Shown here in pieces: positions 9,038 through 18,317 of a stretch of 64,000 bases of DNA. The notes beneath the pieces are model-generated. The model had not been told where the DNA came from. It ran no database searches and saw only the letters and a program-made list of their open reading frames with translations. The position numbers and the translations under genes are program-made. Numbering within the stretch: position 1 is the first letter of the stretch; the number at the start of each line of letters is the position of its first letter. Origin of the DNA: Terriglobia bacterium (GTDB lineage Bacteria; Acidobacteriota; Terriglobia; Versatilivoradales; Versatilivoraceae); NCBI GenBank assembly GCA_022452285.1, contig JAKUNG010000010.1, positions 62,001 through 126,000 on the forward strand, in the 5' to 3' direction.

Positions 9038-9880
9038 TTACAAATTAATTGATTCACTAATTTCGTAATGTTTTTCCCCTTGTCGAATTCGAATAGCTTC
9101 ATAGTTGGGGTCATGTTGAAGAGCTATTAACCAATCTTCCTGGCAGGCTTGTTTTAGATAAGCCCGTTTTTCTTCAACTGTTGTTAAGGGATAGACATCA
9201 AATCCCATAAGGTAAGGTAGGGGGAGGTGAGACGCTGTTGGCATTAGGTCCCCACAAAAAAAGAGAGTAGTAGAACCATCTTGGATTCTAACCATTTCTA
9301 ATCCCGTTGTATGGCCATCTGAGATTAAAAGATCAAGACCAGGAAAAAGTTCAGAAGCTCCGTCCAACACATTTAGTTGGGAGCTATTTTGGAAAGGCTC
9401 AATGTCTTCTCGATGATAGCTGCCACGATCTTTTTCAGAAGGATTAAGTGCTCTTTCCCATTGGCTTTTTTGTGTGAAGTAGCTAGCTAATGGGAAAGTT
9501 GGTTCTAGATGTTTATCCTTATACTGAGTAGCACCTCCAGCATGGTCAAAGTGGAAGTGAGTTAAAATCACATCAGTGATATCAGTGGTCTCAAGGTCAA
9601 ATTTGGATAGAGAGTTCTTAAGACTATATTTACTGTAATCAACATTATAAATTTCTTGTTGTTTTTCTGAGAATTTATGACCACAGCCAACATCTACTAA
9701 AATTTTTCGATCTTTATAAAAAATAAGAAGGGTTCTTGAAGCAAGGTTTATTCGATTATAGGGATCACTAGGAATTTTCTTACTCCACAGGGTTTTAGGA
9801 ACCACTCCAAACATTGCACCACCATCAAGCCCAAAGCGGCCAGTTTCGATTGAAAAAACTTCATAATTGCCAATTTTCAT
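9038..9880 (-). CDS. Metallo-beta-lactamase (MBL) fold hydrolase
   Basis: A 280-residue cytosolic protein with a complete MBL dinuclear metal site. It shows HxHxDH as THFHFDHAGG (about residues 107-116), an upstream VDVGCG strand, a later histidine in ISDGHTTG, an aspartate in FFCGDLMPTASHL, and a final histidine in ALQHDPN. This resembles the lactonase/arylsulfatase-like branch of the superfamily, but the substrate is unknown. The ATG overlaps the stop of the upstream O-methyltransferase by 4 bases (ATGA), so the pair is translationally coupled and probably functions together. No signal peptide is visible. Confidence 0.8.
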   Translation of the reverse strand: MKIGNYEVFSIETGRFGLDGGAMFGVVPKTLWSKKIPSDPYNRINLASRTLLIFYKDRKILVDVGCGHKFSEKQQEIYNVDYSKYSLKNSLSKFDLETTDITDVILTHFHFDHAGGATQYKDKHLEPTFPLASYFTQKSQWERALNPSEKDRGSYHREDIEPFQNSSQLNVLDGASELFPGLDLLISDGHTTGLEMVRIQDGSTTLFFCGDLMPTASHLPLPYLMGFDVYPLTTVEEKRAYLKQACQEDWLIALQHDPNYEAIRIRQGEKHYEISESINL

Positions 9881-10503
9881 AGTTTTAAGCTCACAGTAAC
9901 GCCGTCTCTCAACGGCAGCAGGGTAGTTAGAACTAAGGGTGACTCATAGCTAAGTTTATTAAACCTCTGAATTCCCACAGTGCTGGGTGAGGGATTAGTA
10001 TCAATGACTCTCCCTTGCCAAAGGGTATTATCTGTAATGAGTAGTCCTCCCTTTTTCAATAGGGGGACTGCTAGGCTAAAAACCTTTGGATACTCGTGTT
10101 TGTCGACGTCATTTAGTATGATATCAAACAAACCTGAATCCTGATTCAAGACAGATAAAGCATCACAGACGCGATATTGTACCATGTTCTCAATTTGAGC
10201 TTGTTTAAAAAATTGGGCTGCTAAAGAAGCATTTTCATTAGATCCGTCAGTACAGAGAATCTGGCCTGTTGGGTGAATGCCTTTTGAAAACCAAATTGCT
10301 GAGTAACCAAATCCTGAACCTAACTCCAGAATCCGTTTGGCTTTTGTAAGCAGTGCTAACTGACATAAAAGACGGCCTACAAGGGGGCCAATAATTGGGA
10401 ATTCTTTTTTGTCGGCTAGTAGCTCCATTTTTTTTAATACAGGATCTTGGGTGGGAGTTAAGGAGTGAAGATAATCATTGAGCTCAGGTTTTAAAATATT
10501 CAT
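9877..10503 (-). CDS. O-methyltransferase (CCoAOMT-like, Methyltransf_3 family)
   Basis: A 208-residue SAM-dependent O-methyltransferase of the small catechol/caffeoyl-CoA type. It has the family N-terminus with PLVGRLLCQLALLTKAKRILELGSGFGYSAIWFSKG (motif I), FDIILNDVDKHEYP (metal-binding acidic motif where DxD or DxxxD is usual) and LLKKGGLLITDNTLWQGRV, a hallmark of the family. These enzymes need Mg2+ and act on catechol-like hydroxyls in known cases; the substrate here is unknown. It is the first gene of a two-gene unit with the MBL hydrolase, which it overlaps by 4 bases. Confidence 0.86.
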   Translation of the reverse strand: MNILKPELNDYLHSLTPTQDPVLKKMELLADKKEFPIIGPLVGRLLCQLALLTKAKRILELGSGFGYSAIWFSKGIHPTGQILCTDGSNENASLAAQFFKQAQIENMVQYRVCDALSVLNQDSGLFDIILNDVDKHEYPKVFSLAVPLLKKGGLLITDNTLWQGRVIDTNPSPSTVGIQRFNKLSYESPLVLTTLLPLRDGVTVSLKL

Positions 10504-10684
10504 CTGGAGATTATTTCGTAGAAAATATCTTAACTAAACAAGTAAAAATTTTATTTTACTCTTGAGAAGAATGCAATATTTAGAAAAAATCAGATAGGGT
10601 TCGTGTGTATATGGTGTTTTTTAAAAGAGTTTTTGATTTACTGCTAGACCCATGATTTAAAACAGAATGAGGAAAAGGATAAAT

Positions 10685-11173
10685 ATGTCTGATATAGAAG
10701 ATAATGATCCATCATCCAGTCTAGTAAGACCTTCTTGGGATGAATATTTTATGAGGATTGCCCAGGTAGCTTCAATGCGCAGTAACTGTATCAAGCGCAA
10801 GGTAGGAGCGCTAATCATAAGAGACCGTCGAATAATTTCCACTGGGTATAATGGGACCCCTCGTGGCACGAAAAATTGTAACGAAGGGGGATGTCCACGT
10901 TGTAACAGTTTGACGGCCTCGGGAACTCGTTTGGAGGATTGTTTGTGTTCTCACGCCGAGGAAAATGCTATTACTCAGGCGGCTTTTCATGGAACTACTG
11001 TCAAAGATGGAGTCCTCTACACTACGTTTTCACCGTGTTTAATGTGCGCTAAAATGGTTATAAATAGCGGAATTGTAGAGGTTATTTTCAATGTAGAATA
11101 CCCTTTGAATGAGATTTCATTTCAGTTATTTGAGCAAGCCGGAGTCAAAATCCGAAAGTTTAAATTGATCTAA
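10685..11173 (+). CDS. dCMP deaminase family protein (ComEB-like)
   Basis: A zinc-dependent cytidine/deoxycytidylate deaminase, most likely converting dCMP to dUMP for thymidylate synthesis. With the start used here (162 residues), the catalytic motif is HAEENA (His90, Glu92) and the zinc cysteines are in SPCLMC (Cys118, Cys121). A second zinc-type cluster, CNEGGCPRC, lies in the insertion typical of dCMP deaminases, and the substrate-binding region is GYNGTPRG. I chose ATG 10685 over the track's 10667 because GAGGAAAAGGA sits just upstream at good spacing and overlaps the codons of the longer form. It stands alone between divergent and convergent minus-strand genes. Confidence 0.88.
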   Translation: MSDIEDNDPSSSLVRPSWDEYFMRIAQVASMRSNCIKRKVGALIIRDRRIISTGYNGTPRGTKNCNEGGCPRCNSLTASGTRLEDCLCSHAEENAITQAAFHGTTVKDGVLYTTFSPCLMCAKMVINSGIVEVIFNVEYPLNEISFQLFEQAGVKIRKFKLI

Positions 11174-11276
11174 AATCGAGCAATATAGATGAATTGTTCG
11201 AGAAAATTAAACTATGAACAATGTTTATGCATTTAATTTTTAGAGTTTTTCTTAAATGAAATTTAAGCCGATAACA

Positions 11277-11945
11277 TTATTTTTTTTGGAAAAGGACTTC
11301 TAAGATGTTGTGTTTCATTAAATAGAACTTTTTACTTTCATACCCATTGAATAACTGAATGATATCCCTTATTTGATAAATTGTGGGAAGTTCCAATTTT
11401 CGACTAAGTGGAATTGCTTCTAAATAATTTTCCCCAAATATTTGATATTTATGCAGTCTAGTTGGGGTACTCTCTTTTCGTGTGTGAAAGAGTCCTAGAA
11501 CAAGGCTATTGGGTTTCATCATTGAAGAGAGCTTAATTATGAAACTCTTAGCAAATTTAGGCTCTAAAAAGCTCAAACTGTCCCAACATATAACTCCATC
11601 AAAAAAAGCTTGGGAGTATTGAAAATTTTCATCGAAAAATTTTTGTTCATCAAAAACGGGTCTGTCATCAACAGCCCGGAGGTAAATAGGTTTGGTATAT
11701 ACTTCAATTAAGTCTTCCAAATACACTTTTGTACCTAATTCTAAAAAATATTCCACGTTTGGCCCAACAACAGTCCCGATATCTAGAATCACTGCCTTTT
11801 CTTTGCGACCTAAGACCTGAAGAAATTCCCTGAGAATGTTTGATGGAAGTGTTATTGTACTCGAATTAGTTTTGTTGCAATTTTCTCTTTGTTCTACTGT
11901 GTTGGTGCTAGACAGTCTTCTCCAGATATTTAGTCGAGCTGACAT
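11277..11945 (-). CDS. SAM-dependent methyltransferase-like protein
   Basis: A 222-residue protein with a probable Rossmann methyltransferase core. AVILDIGTVVGPNVEYFLELGTKVYLEDL fits motif I and the acidic end of strand 2, and FFDGVICWDSLSFL fits motif IV. The glycine motif is degenerate (GTVVG rather than GxGxG), so activity is uncertain. It follows the bactofilin gene by about 120 bases on the same strand and may share its transcript, hinting at a cell-envelope or cytoskeleton-linked role. The substrate is unknown and the family cannot be named further. Confidence 0.55.
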   Translation of the reverse strand: MSARLNIWRRLSSTNTVEQRENCNKTNSSTITLPSNILREFLQVLGRKEKAVILDIGTVVGPNVEYFLELGTKVYLEDLIEVYTKPIYLRAVDDRPVFDEQKFFDENFQYSQAFFDGVICWDSLSFLEPKFAKSFIIKLSSMMKPNSLVLGLFHTRKESTPTRLHKYQIFGENYLEAIPLSRKLELPTIYQIRDIIQLFNGYESKKFYLMKHNILEVLFQKK

Positions 11946-12069
11946 GGTTTTTATGAGAACCTTTTGAATTTATTCTGGATTAGCTGAACTCCTTAAGAAC
12001 AGCTGACAAGGTTAGATTCAAACTAAATAGTATCTGTAAATTACCTGTTAAGATTGTTAATCCAAACTT

Positions 12070-12540
12070 TTAAAATGTTGTATTTTTTAGGTTTTTTGGT
12101 AGAGAGACTGACTGTTGGCTAAAGTTTAGTTCGGTCTTTGGAGATTCTGTTTTTTTTACTGTTTGGGTAGATTTTTTCATGTCAATACTTCCTTTGAAGT
12201 AAGCTCCATCTGCGACACTGATACGAGGAGATGAAAGATCTCCAACTACTGAACCAGAAGCTTTAATCTCTAGAAGGCCGCTAGTGCTAATGTTGCCGAC
12301 AATACTACCCATAACGGTAATGCTCTTGGCAAAAACTTCTGCTGTTATTTTCCCGTTTGGCCCTATGATAAGATTATGCTCCCTTAAATCAATTTTCCCC
12401 TCTACTCTACCTTCGATAGTTAAGTCTTCGTCTCCAGTTAATTCACCTTTGATAAAGACGGATTTTCCAATATTAACTACTCCTTCCTTGCTTAGTCCAT
12501 ACTGGTTATTAGTAGCATTTTTTCCCTCAAACGCAGTCAT
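12070..12540 (-). CDS. Bactofilin (polymer-forming cytoskeletal protein)
   Basis: Bactofilins self-assemble into nucleotide-free filaments at the membrane and organise envelope growth or polarity. The core is a run of short beta-helix rungs: VFIKGELTGDEDLTIEGRVEGKIDL, HNLIIGPNGKITAEV, KSITVMGSIVGNI, SGLLEIKASGSVVGDL, RISVADGAYFKGSIDM. Low-complexity tails flank this core. The track starts at a TTG (12624), but an ATG at 12540 is preceded by AAAGGAG at 8-base spacing and I use it (156 residues). The N-terminal extension would add only charged sequence. A methyltransferase-like gene lies downstream on the same strand. Confidence 0.9.
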   Translation of the reverse strand: MTAFEGKNATNNQYGLSKEGVVNIGKSVFIKGELTGDEDLTIEGRVEGKIDLREHNLIIGPNGKITAEVFAKSITVMGSIVGNISTSGLLEIKASGSVVGDLSSPRISVADGAYFKGSIDMKKSTQTVKKTESPKTELNFSQQSVSLPKNLKNTTF

Positions 12541-12624
12541 GAGATTGTCTCCTTTAGAGTCACTGACTTCTGTCTCCTTACCCCTTTTCTTACTCCACAA
12601 ATTGAAACTCGTTTTTAATGACAA

Positions 12625-12998
12625 CTTTTACCTCAGCGAATGAACACCACTGATGCTATTTATTAGTGTGTGGCCTCTAATTGATTTTTAATGAAGAAAG
12701 TTAGCTCTAAAATTATACATTACACAGTGAATATAGATAACAAAAGAATTGATTCTCCACATTGTTTTGACATTCCAGAACGTAACCAAACAAAGTAAAT
12801 TTCTTTCTTTTTAAGAAATCTTCTTAGTAAGAAGTTAATAGAAAGATAGAAACTATTTTTATTAAGATATTACTTTAACATGAGTAGATCCTTTGTGTTT
12901 TAATGAAATTTTAGAGCTCTCTATGAAGACAAAAAGATCATTAAATAAGCATTAGTAACGCCGCTTATTTCATTTGTTAAACTGTATTAGACAAAGTC
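12625..12998. other. Intergenic region upstream of bactofilin and downstream of glcF
   Basis: An AT-rich 374-base gap holding the presumed bactofilin promoter on the minus strand. A TATAAT-like -10 lies at 12712-12717 (reverse strand), but no good -35 is spaced correctly. A short palindrome, CTTCTTA-G-TAAGAAG, lies at 12820-12834. No gene or structured RNA is evident. Confidence 0.4.
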
Positions 12999-14303
12999 TT
13001 AAGATTTGGAGGAAGCACTATAGGCTTGGTCAAGAATTTCAATTGGGTGCATTACTTTAATCTGTGGAAGATTAGCCAAATTCAATCCGTAAGCAATCTG
13101 CATTAGACAACCAGCATTTCCTGTTGCCAGTATAGTAGGGGAGCAATTTTCTATGTCCTCAATTTTTCTTTTAAGGATACGCATTGAAAGATCATGCTGC
13201 GTTATATTATAAATTCCAGCACTTCCACAACATTGATCAGGGTTTTGTAATTCAACTAACTGGAGTTCCGGGATACGTTTTAGCAATCCTCGAGGAGCTT
13301 GGTCAATTCTCTGGGCATGCAGGAGGTGACAAGGGTCATCATAAGCTACACGAGCGTGAAATGGTCCAGGTGGAGAAAGACTAGGCAGGTCATATAAAAA
13401 TTCTGAGATGTCTACTACTTTTTGACTGAAAGTTTGGGCTCTAGATTTAAATTCGGGGTCTTGTTCTAAAAGAGAGTCATATTCTTTGAGCTTAGCCCCA
13501 CAGCCAGCAGCGTTTACTATAATCTTGTCAACCCCAGCTTTTTCAAAAGCTTCAATATTTTTTTTAGCCATTTGTTTAGCAGTCGAATTAATTCCAGCAT
13601 GGGAATGAAGTGCTGCACAACAAACTTGGGATTGTGGAACAACAACTTCACATCCATTAAGTTGTAACACTCTGATGGTTGCATGGTGAATTGAGCCAAA
13701 GATTTCGTTCATTACACACCCGGTCAGTAGTCCTACTCGATGATGAACAGAAGCTTTTGGTTTAAAAATTGAACCGATATTTATCCGATCGCTTTTTAGA
13801 GTAAGATCAGGTAACAACTGCTCCAATTCCTCCAAATGGTTAGGAAATAACTTTAATAACCGAGAATTCCGAACTAGTTTTTGTAAGCCACTACGTTGGT
13901 AAAGCCGTAGTAAATCGAAATGAAATCTCAGTTTTTTTGGAGAGGAGAATACAAACTCAAATATATAACGGCGAAGCATTTTTACTGGCCAAGGTCTGTG
14001 GAGTTGTTTCTCGACTAGTTCACGAGCATTTTCTATTAGATGACCATAGGGTACTCCAGAGGGGCATGCTGATTCACAGGCCCGACAATCAAGACAAGCA
14101 GAAATGTGTTGAGCAAAACTCCCTTGGACATCTAATTTTCCTTTCTGTTGAGCTTGCATCAAATAAATCCTTCCACGTGGTGAGTCTGCTTCCTTTCCTA
14201 GCTCAACATAGGTAGGGCAAGACTGTAAGCACAACCCACAATGAATACATTGAGGGGTTAAGTCAGTTGTTGTATTGCTATCTTGATTTTTTATAGGCTT
14301 CAT
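12999..14303 (-). CDS. glcF: Glycolate oxidase iron-sulfur subunit
   Basis: The electron-transfer subunit of the GlcDEF glycolate oxidase/dehydrogenase, which oxidises glycolate to glyoxylate and passes electrons to the respiratory chain. At 434 residues it has two N-terminal 4Fe-4S motifs (CIHCGLCLQSCPTYVELG and CLDCRACESACPSGVPYG). Two CCG-type cysteine-rich domains follow (VCCAALHSHAG, YDDPCHLLHAQRI, QCCGSAGIYN). It is the last gene of a minus-strand run rhomboid-glcD-glcE-glcF, beginning about 60 bases after glcE. Related GlcF-like subunits also serve lactate dehydrogenases, but the presence of both GlcD- and GlcE-like neighbours favours glycolate. Confidence 0.92.
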   Translation of the reverse strand: MKPIKNQDSNTTTDLTPQCIHCGLCLQSCPTYVELGKEADSPRGRIYLMQAQQKGKLDVQGSFAQHISACLDCRACESACPSGVPYGHLIENARELVEKQLHRPWPVKMLRRYIFEFVFSSPKKLRFHFDLLRLYQRSGLQKLVRNSRLLKLFPNHLEELEQLLPDLTLKSDRINIGSIFKPKASVHHRVGLLTGCVMNEIFGSIHHATIRVLQLNGCEVVVPQSQVCCAALHSHAGINSTAKQMAKKNIEAFEKAGVDKIIVNAAGCGAKLKEYDSLLEQDPEFKSRAQTFSQKVVDISEFLYDLPSLSPPGPFHARVAYDDPCHLLHAQRIDQAPRGLLKRIPELQLVELQNPDQCCGSAGIYNITQHDLSMRILKRKIEDIENCSPTILATGNAGCLMQIAYGLNLANLPQIKVMHPIEILDQAYSASSKS

Positions 14304-14366
14304 AAAGGGCCAGTTTGAAAAGTTACTTAGTTAATAATAATTGTAAAAGAATCTTGCTTGGTACAC

Positions 14367-15710
14367 TTAGACTACAAATCTGCCTGGATTTAATATTTCT
14401 TGAGGATCCAACTGATTTTTAATTTGACTCATTATTTTTAGATCCTTATAGCAATAACCCCAAGTATCAACTATTTTTTTTAGATTCTTAGGTCCAGATT
14501 CAATGATAACACTACCCCGTGAAGATCGTAGCTTCGCTCGCCATTCGTTAATTAAGTTGGCTAGTGTTTGAATAGTTGGAACAGAGTTTTCAAGATGACA
14601 ATACATTTGAATGATACCATTTCCAGCGTGTGCTTTTAGAACGACAGAGCTATTAATTCCAGCTAAATTTTCTTCTAATAGATCAATCCAGTGCACTAGT
14701 TGACTAGGAAGAATATTGATTTTTAGCTTTACATTCTTATTCAGGTACTTTGAAAGATAGGGCTTATTTTCCCTCAACATTTCCCATAAGAGGCGGTGTT
14801 GTTTGTAATTACTTACCTCAATTCCTTCATCAACATAGGGCAACCACTTTTGTTGGAGCTCCCTAACTTGCCAATTAACTGCTTTGTCTAAATCACTAAA
14901 CCTGACGATAAGTGCATAACGATTATATTTTTGGGACAAATCCATTTTTTGAAAAACAATTCTTAGGCCCTCTGAATTAAGAAATTCTAAAGCAGAAGGT
15001 TGAAGAGAACTTTTAGCAAGAAGGGACATGGCATCATAGATGTTTTGAAGGTTTTTGAATAGCATGACCACACTTTTTTCGCAGGCAGGAAGAGGTTTCA
15101 ACTTAAAATAAAAATCAGAAAAAATACCAAGAGTTCCCAAAGATCCTGTATAGAGCTTACACATGTCATAACCCGTTACATTTTTAACTACCCTTGAACC
15201 AAATTGTGTCCATGAGCCATCTGATTGAAAGATTCCAATACCTAACAAGTAATCACGAATTGTGCCATTACCAAAGCGACACGGGCCACTTGAATTTGTA
15301 GCAACAATTCCCCCTAAAGTTGATTTTTCAGAATACGGTGGATCGATTGGCAACCATAACCGGTCTGTCATTAAATGATTTTGTAACTTGCGTAGACAAC
15401 AGCCACTTTCTACTCGAACGACTAAATCTTGAGGTTCATACTCTGGAATTTGATTAAAGAACCTCGTAGAAAGAGCTAAATCAAACCGTTTTGGAGAATT
15501 GCCTATTTCTTGTTTAGTTCCTGATCCAAAAGGTGCAACACCCCAATTTGATTTCTGGGCAATCCTGATTATTTCACTCATTTCCTCTGAGGTTTTCGGG
15601 GAAGCTGCTATTCTTGGTTGAAGGCCATGAACTTTAAACTTAGAAAGCTGAGAATTTGGGAGACTGCTAGGTATAGACAACTTTGTTTTGGACTGAAATG
15701 AATCTTGCAA
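14367..15710 (-). CDS. glcE: Glycolate oxidase FAD-binding subunit
   Basis: A 447-residue FAD_binding_4 protein, the GlcE-type second flavoprotein subunit of glycolate oxidase. The FAD/PCMH fold is visible in WGVAPFGSGTKQEIGN, STLGGIVATNSSGPCRFGNGTIRDYLLGI and VKNVTGYDMCKLYTGSLGTLGI, all hallmark GlcE/GlcD segments. A C-terminal FAD-oxidase domain ends in LDPQEILNPGRFVV. It is longer than E. coli GlcE (about 350). The likely start is TTG at 15710 with a weak AGGG upstream; no better ATG lies nearby. It sits between glcD and glcF on the same strand, about 70 and 63 bases from each. Confidence 0.88.
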   Translation of the reverse strand: MQDSFQSKTKLSIPSSLPNSQLSKFKVHGLQPRIAASPKTSEEMSEIIRIAQKSNWGVAPFGSGTKQEIGNSPKRFDLALSTRFFNQIPEYEPQDLVVRVESGCCLRKLQNHLMTDRLWLPIDPPYSEKSTLGGIVATNSSGPCRFGNGTIRDYLLGIGIFQSDGSWTQFGSRVVKNVTGYDMCKLYTGSLGTLGIFSDFYFKLKPLPACEKSVVMLFKNLQNIYDAMSLLAKSSLQPSALEFLNSEGLRIVFQKMDLSQKYNRYALIVRFSDLDKAVNWQVRELQQKWLPYVDEGIEVSNYKQHRLLWEMLRENKPYLSKYLNKNVKLKINILPSQLVHWIDLLEENLAGINSSVVLKAHAGNGIIQMYCHLENSVPTIQTLANLINEWRAKLRSSRGSVIIESGPKNLKKIVDTWGYCYKDLKIMSQIKNQLDPQEILNPGRFVV

Positions 15711-15782
15711 GATAAATACCCTAAATTTAATTTTTAATGGTACAAAACTGAATACCTACGAGTATATTTCCTCTAGTTAGTA

Positions 15783-17282
15783 CTAGAACTGAACAAATTC
15801 AGGATCTTTTTCGTGGGCTATTGTTTTGCTTCTGTTAATTTCTGGATCTATAGACATTTCCCCACATCCTCGTCGCATTGGAAATATCTTTTTTGGATTA
15901 GCAAGATTATTAGGATTAAAAACAGTTTTCAGCTTGCGCATCACCTCAATCGCTTCTTCACTAAAAAAAAGAGGCATGAAATCTTTTTTTTCAAGGCCAA
16001 TCCCATGTTCTCCACTAAGTGTTCCGCCAGCTTCAACACAACAGCGCAATATATCTCCTGCTAACCCCAAAACTTTCTTTTTTGCATCTATCTGGTTAAT
16101 ATCGTAAAGAATAATTGGATGAAGATTACCATCACCAGCATGAAAAACATTCGCCATACGTAATCCGTATTGCTTTCCGAGACCATCAATACGATTAAGA
16201 ATCTCTGGGAGCTTGCTTCTTGGTATAACACCGTCCATGGTGTAGTAATTCGGGCTGATCCGCCCGTAAGCTCCAAACGCATTCTTTCGTGCTGCCCAGA
16301 GTTTTTTTCGCTCGGAAGAAGTTTGAGCAATACGAACTTCTCTTGCTTGATAATCTTTCACTACTGATAAAATTTCATCGAGCTGTTGTTCGATGCCAGC
16401 TTCTAAGCCATCAACTTCAATTAACAAAACCGCTTCAGCATCTAGAGGTATTCCTGTGGCATACACACCAGCTTCAATTGCTTGGATGGTGTTCTTGTCA
16501 ATCATTTCGAGAGCAGCTGGGATAATTCCCCGTGAGATAATACCGGAGACCGTTTTAGTTGCATCTACGACTGAGTCATAAATAACTAATAAAGTTTTGA
16601 CTGCTTGTGGGGAATAGATTAAACGAACGGTAACTTCAGTAGCAATTCCCAAAGTTCCTTCAGAGCCAACAAATGTTCCAACCAAATCGTACCCAACCTG
16701 ATCGCCAGCTGTTGTTCCTATTTGGTAATCTTCCCCATTTGGCAAGACCACCTGTAAAGCTACTACGTGATTTGTAGTTACTCCGTACTTTAAGGTGTGA
16801 GGTCCTCCAGCATTTTCAGCTACATTACCTCCGATTGTAGAGGCTACTTGACTTGAGGGGTCAGGTGCGTAGTGCAGGTTTATATTTTCAGTTGCCTGAG
16901 TTACATGTAGGTTTACTACTCCAGGTTGAACATTTGCAAGACGATTATCTTGGTCAACGGCTATGATCTTATTCATCCGAGAAAATTCCAAAATAATCCC
17001 CCCTGCTGCTGCTATAGTACCTCCACTTAAGCTAGTACCCGCCCCTCTAGCTAGGAAGGGGATCTTATATTTTTGGGCTAACGTAACAATTTTAATAACA
17101 TCTGAAGTAGAGTTGGGAAAGACGACAAAATCAGGAGGATGGGTATGTAAAGTCAGACCGTCACACTCATAGACAAGTAATTCCTCTGGTGTGTGAAGTA
17201 CCCACTCTGGTCCAAGCAAAGTTACCAGTGATTTATGGATTTTGTTTAAAGACGAATAATAATTGGAGTTGTCGACCTTCAT
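15783..17282 (-). CDS. glcD: Glycolate oxidase subunit GlcD (FAD-linked)
   Basis: The catalytic flavoprotein of glycolate oxidase, 499 residues as usual for GlcD. The FAD-binding PCMH domain shows PFLARGAGTSLSGGTIAAAGG, DPSSQVASTIGGNVAENAGGPHTLKYG and DLVGTFVGSEGTLGI. The C-terminal oxidase domain has MANVFHAGDGNLHPIILYD and the GTLSGEHGIGLEKKDFM histidine motif, ending NPNNLANPKKIFP. It follows the rhomboid gene by 10 bases, so the two are almost certainly cotranscribed. D-lactate dehydrogenases of the same family look similar, and the call to glycolate rests on the GlcE and GlcF neighbours. Several large antisense ORFs in this gene are composition shadows. Confidence 0.92.
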   Translation of the reverse strand: MKVDNSNYYSSLNKIHKSLVTLLGPEWVLHTPEELLVYECDGLTLHTHPPDFVVFPNSTSDVIKIVTLAQKYKIPFLARGAGTSLSGGTIAAAGGIILEFSRMNKIIAVDQDNRLANVQPGVVNLHVTQATENINLHYAPDPSSQVASTIGGNVAENAGGPHTLKYGVTTNHVVALQVVLPNGEDYQIGTTAGDQVGYDLVGTFVGSEGTLGIATEVTVRLIYSPQAVKTLLVIYDSVVDATKTVSGIISRGIIPAALEMIDKNTIQAIEAGVYATGIPLDAEAVLLIEVDGLEAGIEQQLDEILSVVKDYQAREVRIAQTSSERKKLWAARKNAFGAYGRISPNYYTMDGVIPRSKLPEILNRIDGLGKQYGLRMANVFHAGDGNLHPIILYDINQIDAKKKVLGLAGDILRCCVEAGGTLSGEHGIGLEKKDFMPLFFSEEAIEVMRKLKTVFNPNNLANPKKIFPMRRGCGEMSIDPEINRSKTIAHEKDPEFVQF

Positions 17283-17292
17283 TTGACTCTCA

Positions 17293-18285
17293 TTATAGCC
17301 CAGATTTGGTCTGGATAAGAGTTAAGATATTATTAGTTAGAACTGTAGAAGTTGCTGACCATCCCAACTCAAAACGGTTTTTGATTGCCATGGTGAGGGC
17401 AACTAAAGTAATTAAGAGGAGAATCCAGTAGAGTATTTTTGTAACGAAACTTCCATAGACAGTTTCTCCTTGTTTGTTGGGATCGGGGAATAAAAGCCCT
17501 AAAAGAGCTCCAGATAGCGCTCCAGCTAAGTGAGCAGCATTATTTGCACCTATTATAATTCCAAAGAAAAATGCGTAAATAATCCAATGTATTAGTTGTT
17601 GCTGTACCAGATTTCCCCAAGTGCCCCAGCGCTTAGAAATTACTACTGCTAATCCAATTAGCCCAAAAACAGATCCTGAGGCACCTGCCGTAACTAAGAA
17701 AGGAGGATAGTACCAGTTACTAAAAATAAAACTGCATACTCCTGTTGCGATATAAGTAAAAAAGAATCGTTCTTTTCCTAAACATTCTTCTAGAAGGGGG
17801 CCAATGAATATTAGTGCGTAGGAATTAAAAAAAAGGTGAATTATTCCAATGTGAATAAATAAGCCTGAAATAAGGCGCCACCATTCACCTTGAGCAACAT
17901 ATGCTCCTATGTCTGCTCCCCAGTTTATTAATGTTGTCCTATCACCTCCAAAAATCAAAAGTCCTAAATCTTCTAAGGATGCATTTTGTTCAAAAGCAAA
18001 AGTAAATATAAAAAAAAGAAAATTAACCGTCAGAAGCGTAAAAGAAATAGGCATGAATCTAGGAAAGAAATTAGTTAATAACTTGGCTAGTCCACTAGGG
18101 CGATAGTTCAACTTGGCTCCACATAAGGAACAAGAAGATTCTGCATTACTGATGAGTGCCCTACAAGATGGACACATACGTGTCTTTACCCTAGTACCTT
18201 TAAAAATATTTTCCCAAGAATTGATTTGTCCTTCTAAGCGGATGGCAAGGCGTCGTAATTTCCAGCGGAGACGAGTAATCAACAT
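17293..18285 (-). CDS. Rhomboid family intramembrane serine protease with N-terminal zinc ribbon
   Basis: A 330-residue membrane protease that would cleave substrates inside the bilayer. The N-terminus carries a zinc-ribbon-like double CxxC motif (CPSCRALISNAESSCSLC), cytosolic by inference. About six or seven hydrophobic segments follow. The catalytic serine is in GASGSVFGLIGLAV and the catalytic histidine in NNAAHLAGALSGALLGLL, with WWRLISGLFIHIGIIHLFFNSYAL matching the L1 and His/Asn region of active rhomboids, so it should be active. It is the first gene of the rhomboid-glcDEF run, 10 bases before glcD. The metabolic connection is not obvious. A promoter candidate lies just upstream. Confidence 0.9.
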   Translation of the reverse strand: MLITRLRWKLRRLAIRLEGQINSWENIFKGTRVKTRMCPSCRALISNAESSCSLCGAKLNYRPSGLAKLLTNFFPRFMPISFTLLTVNFLFFIFTFAFEQNASLEDLGLLIFGGDRTTLINWGADIGAYVAQGEWWRLISGLFIHIGIIHLFFNSYALIFIGPLLEECLGKERFFFTYIATGVCSFIFSNWYYPPFLVTAGASGSVFGLIGLAVVISKRWGTWGNLVQQQLIHWIIYAFFFGIIIGANNAAHLAGALSGALLGLLFPDPNKQGETVYGSFVTKILYWILLLITLVALTMAIKNRFELGWSATSTVLTNNILTLIQTKSGL

Positions 18286-18317
18286 AATAAACTATAAACT
18301 AAAATAAATTCGAACCT

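Noticed and set aside
12284-12643. 119-codon plus-strand ORF opposite bactofilin
   Set aside because: The antisense reading of beta-helix repeats gives a pseudo-regular protein; the bactofilin frame has family motifs and a ribosome binding site.
15813-16581. Several overlapping plus-strand ORFs opposite glcD
   Set aside because: Shadows of the clearly coding glcD frame; their translations match nothing recognisable.
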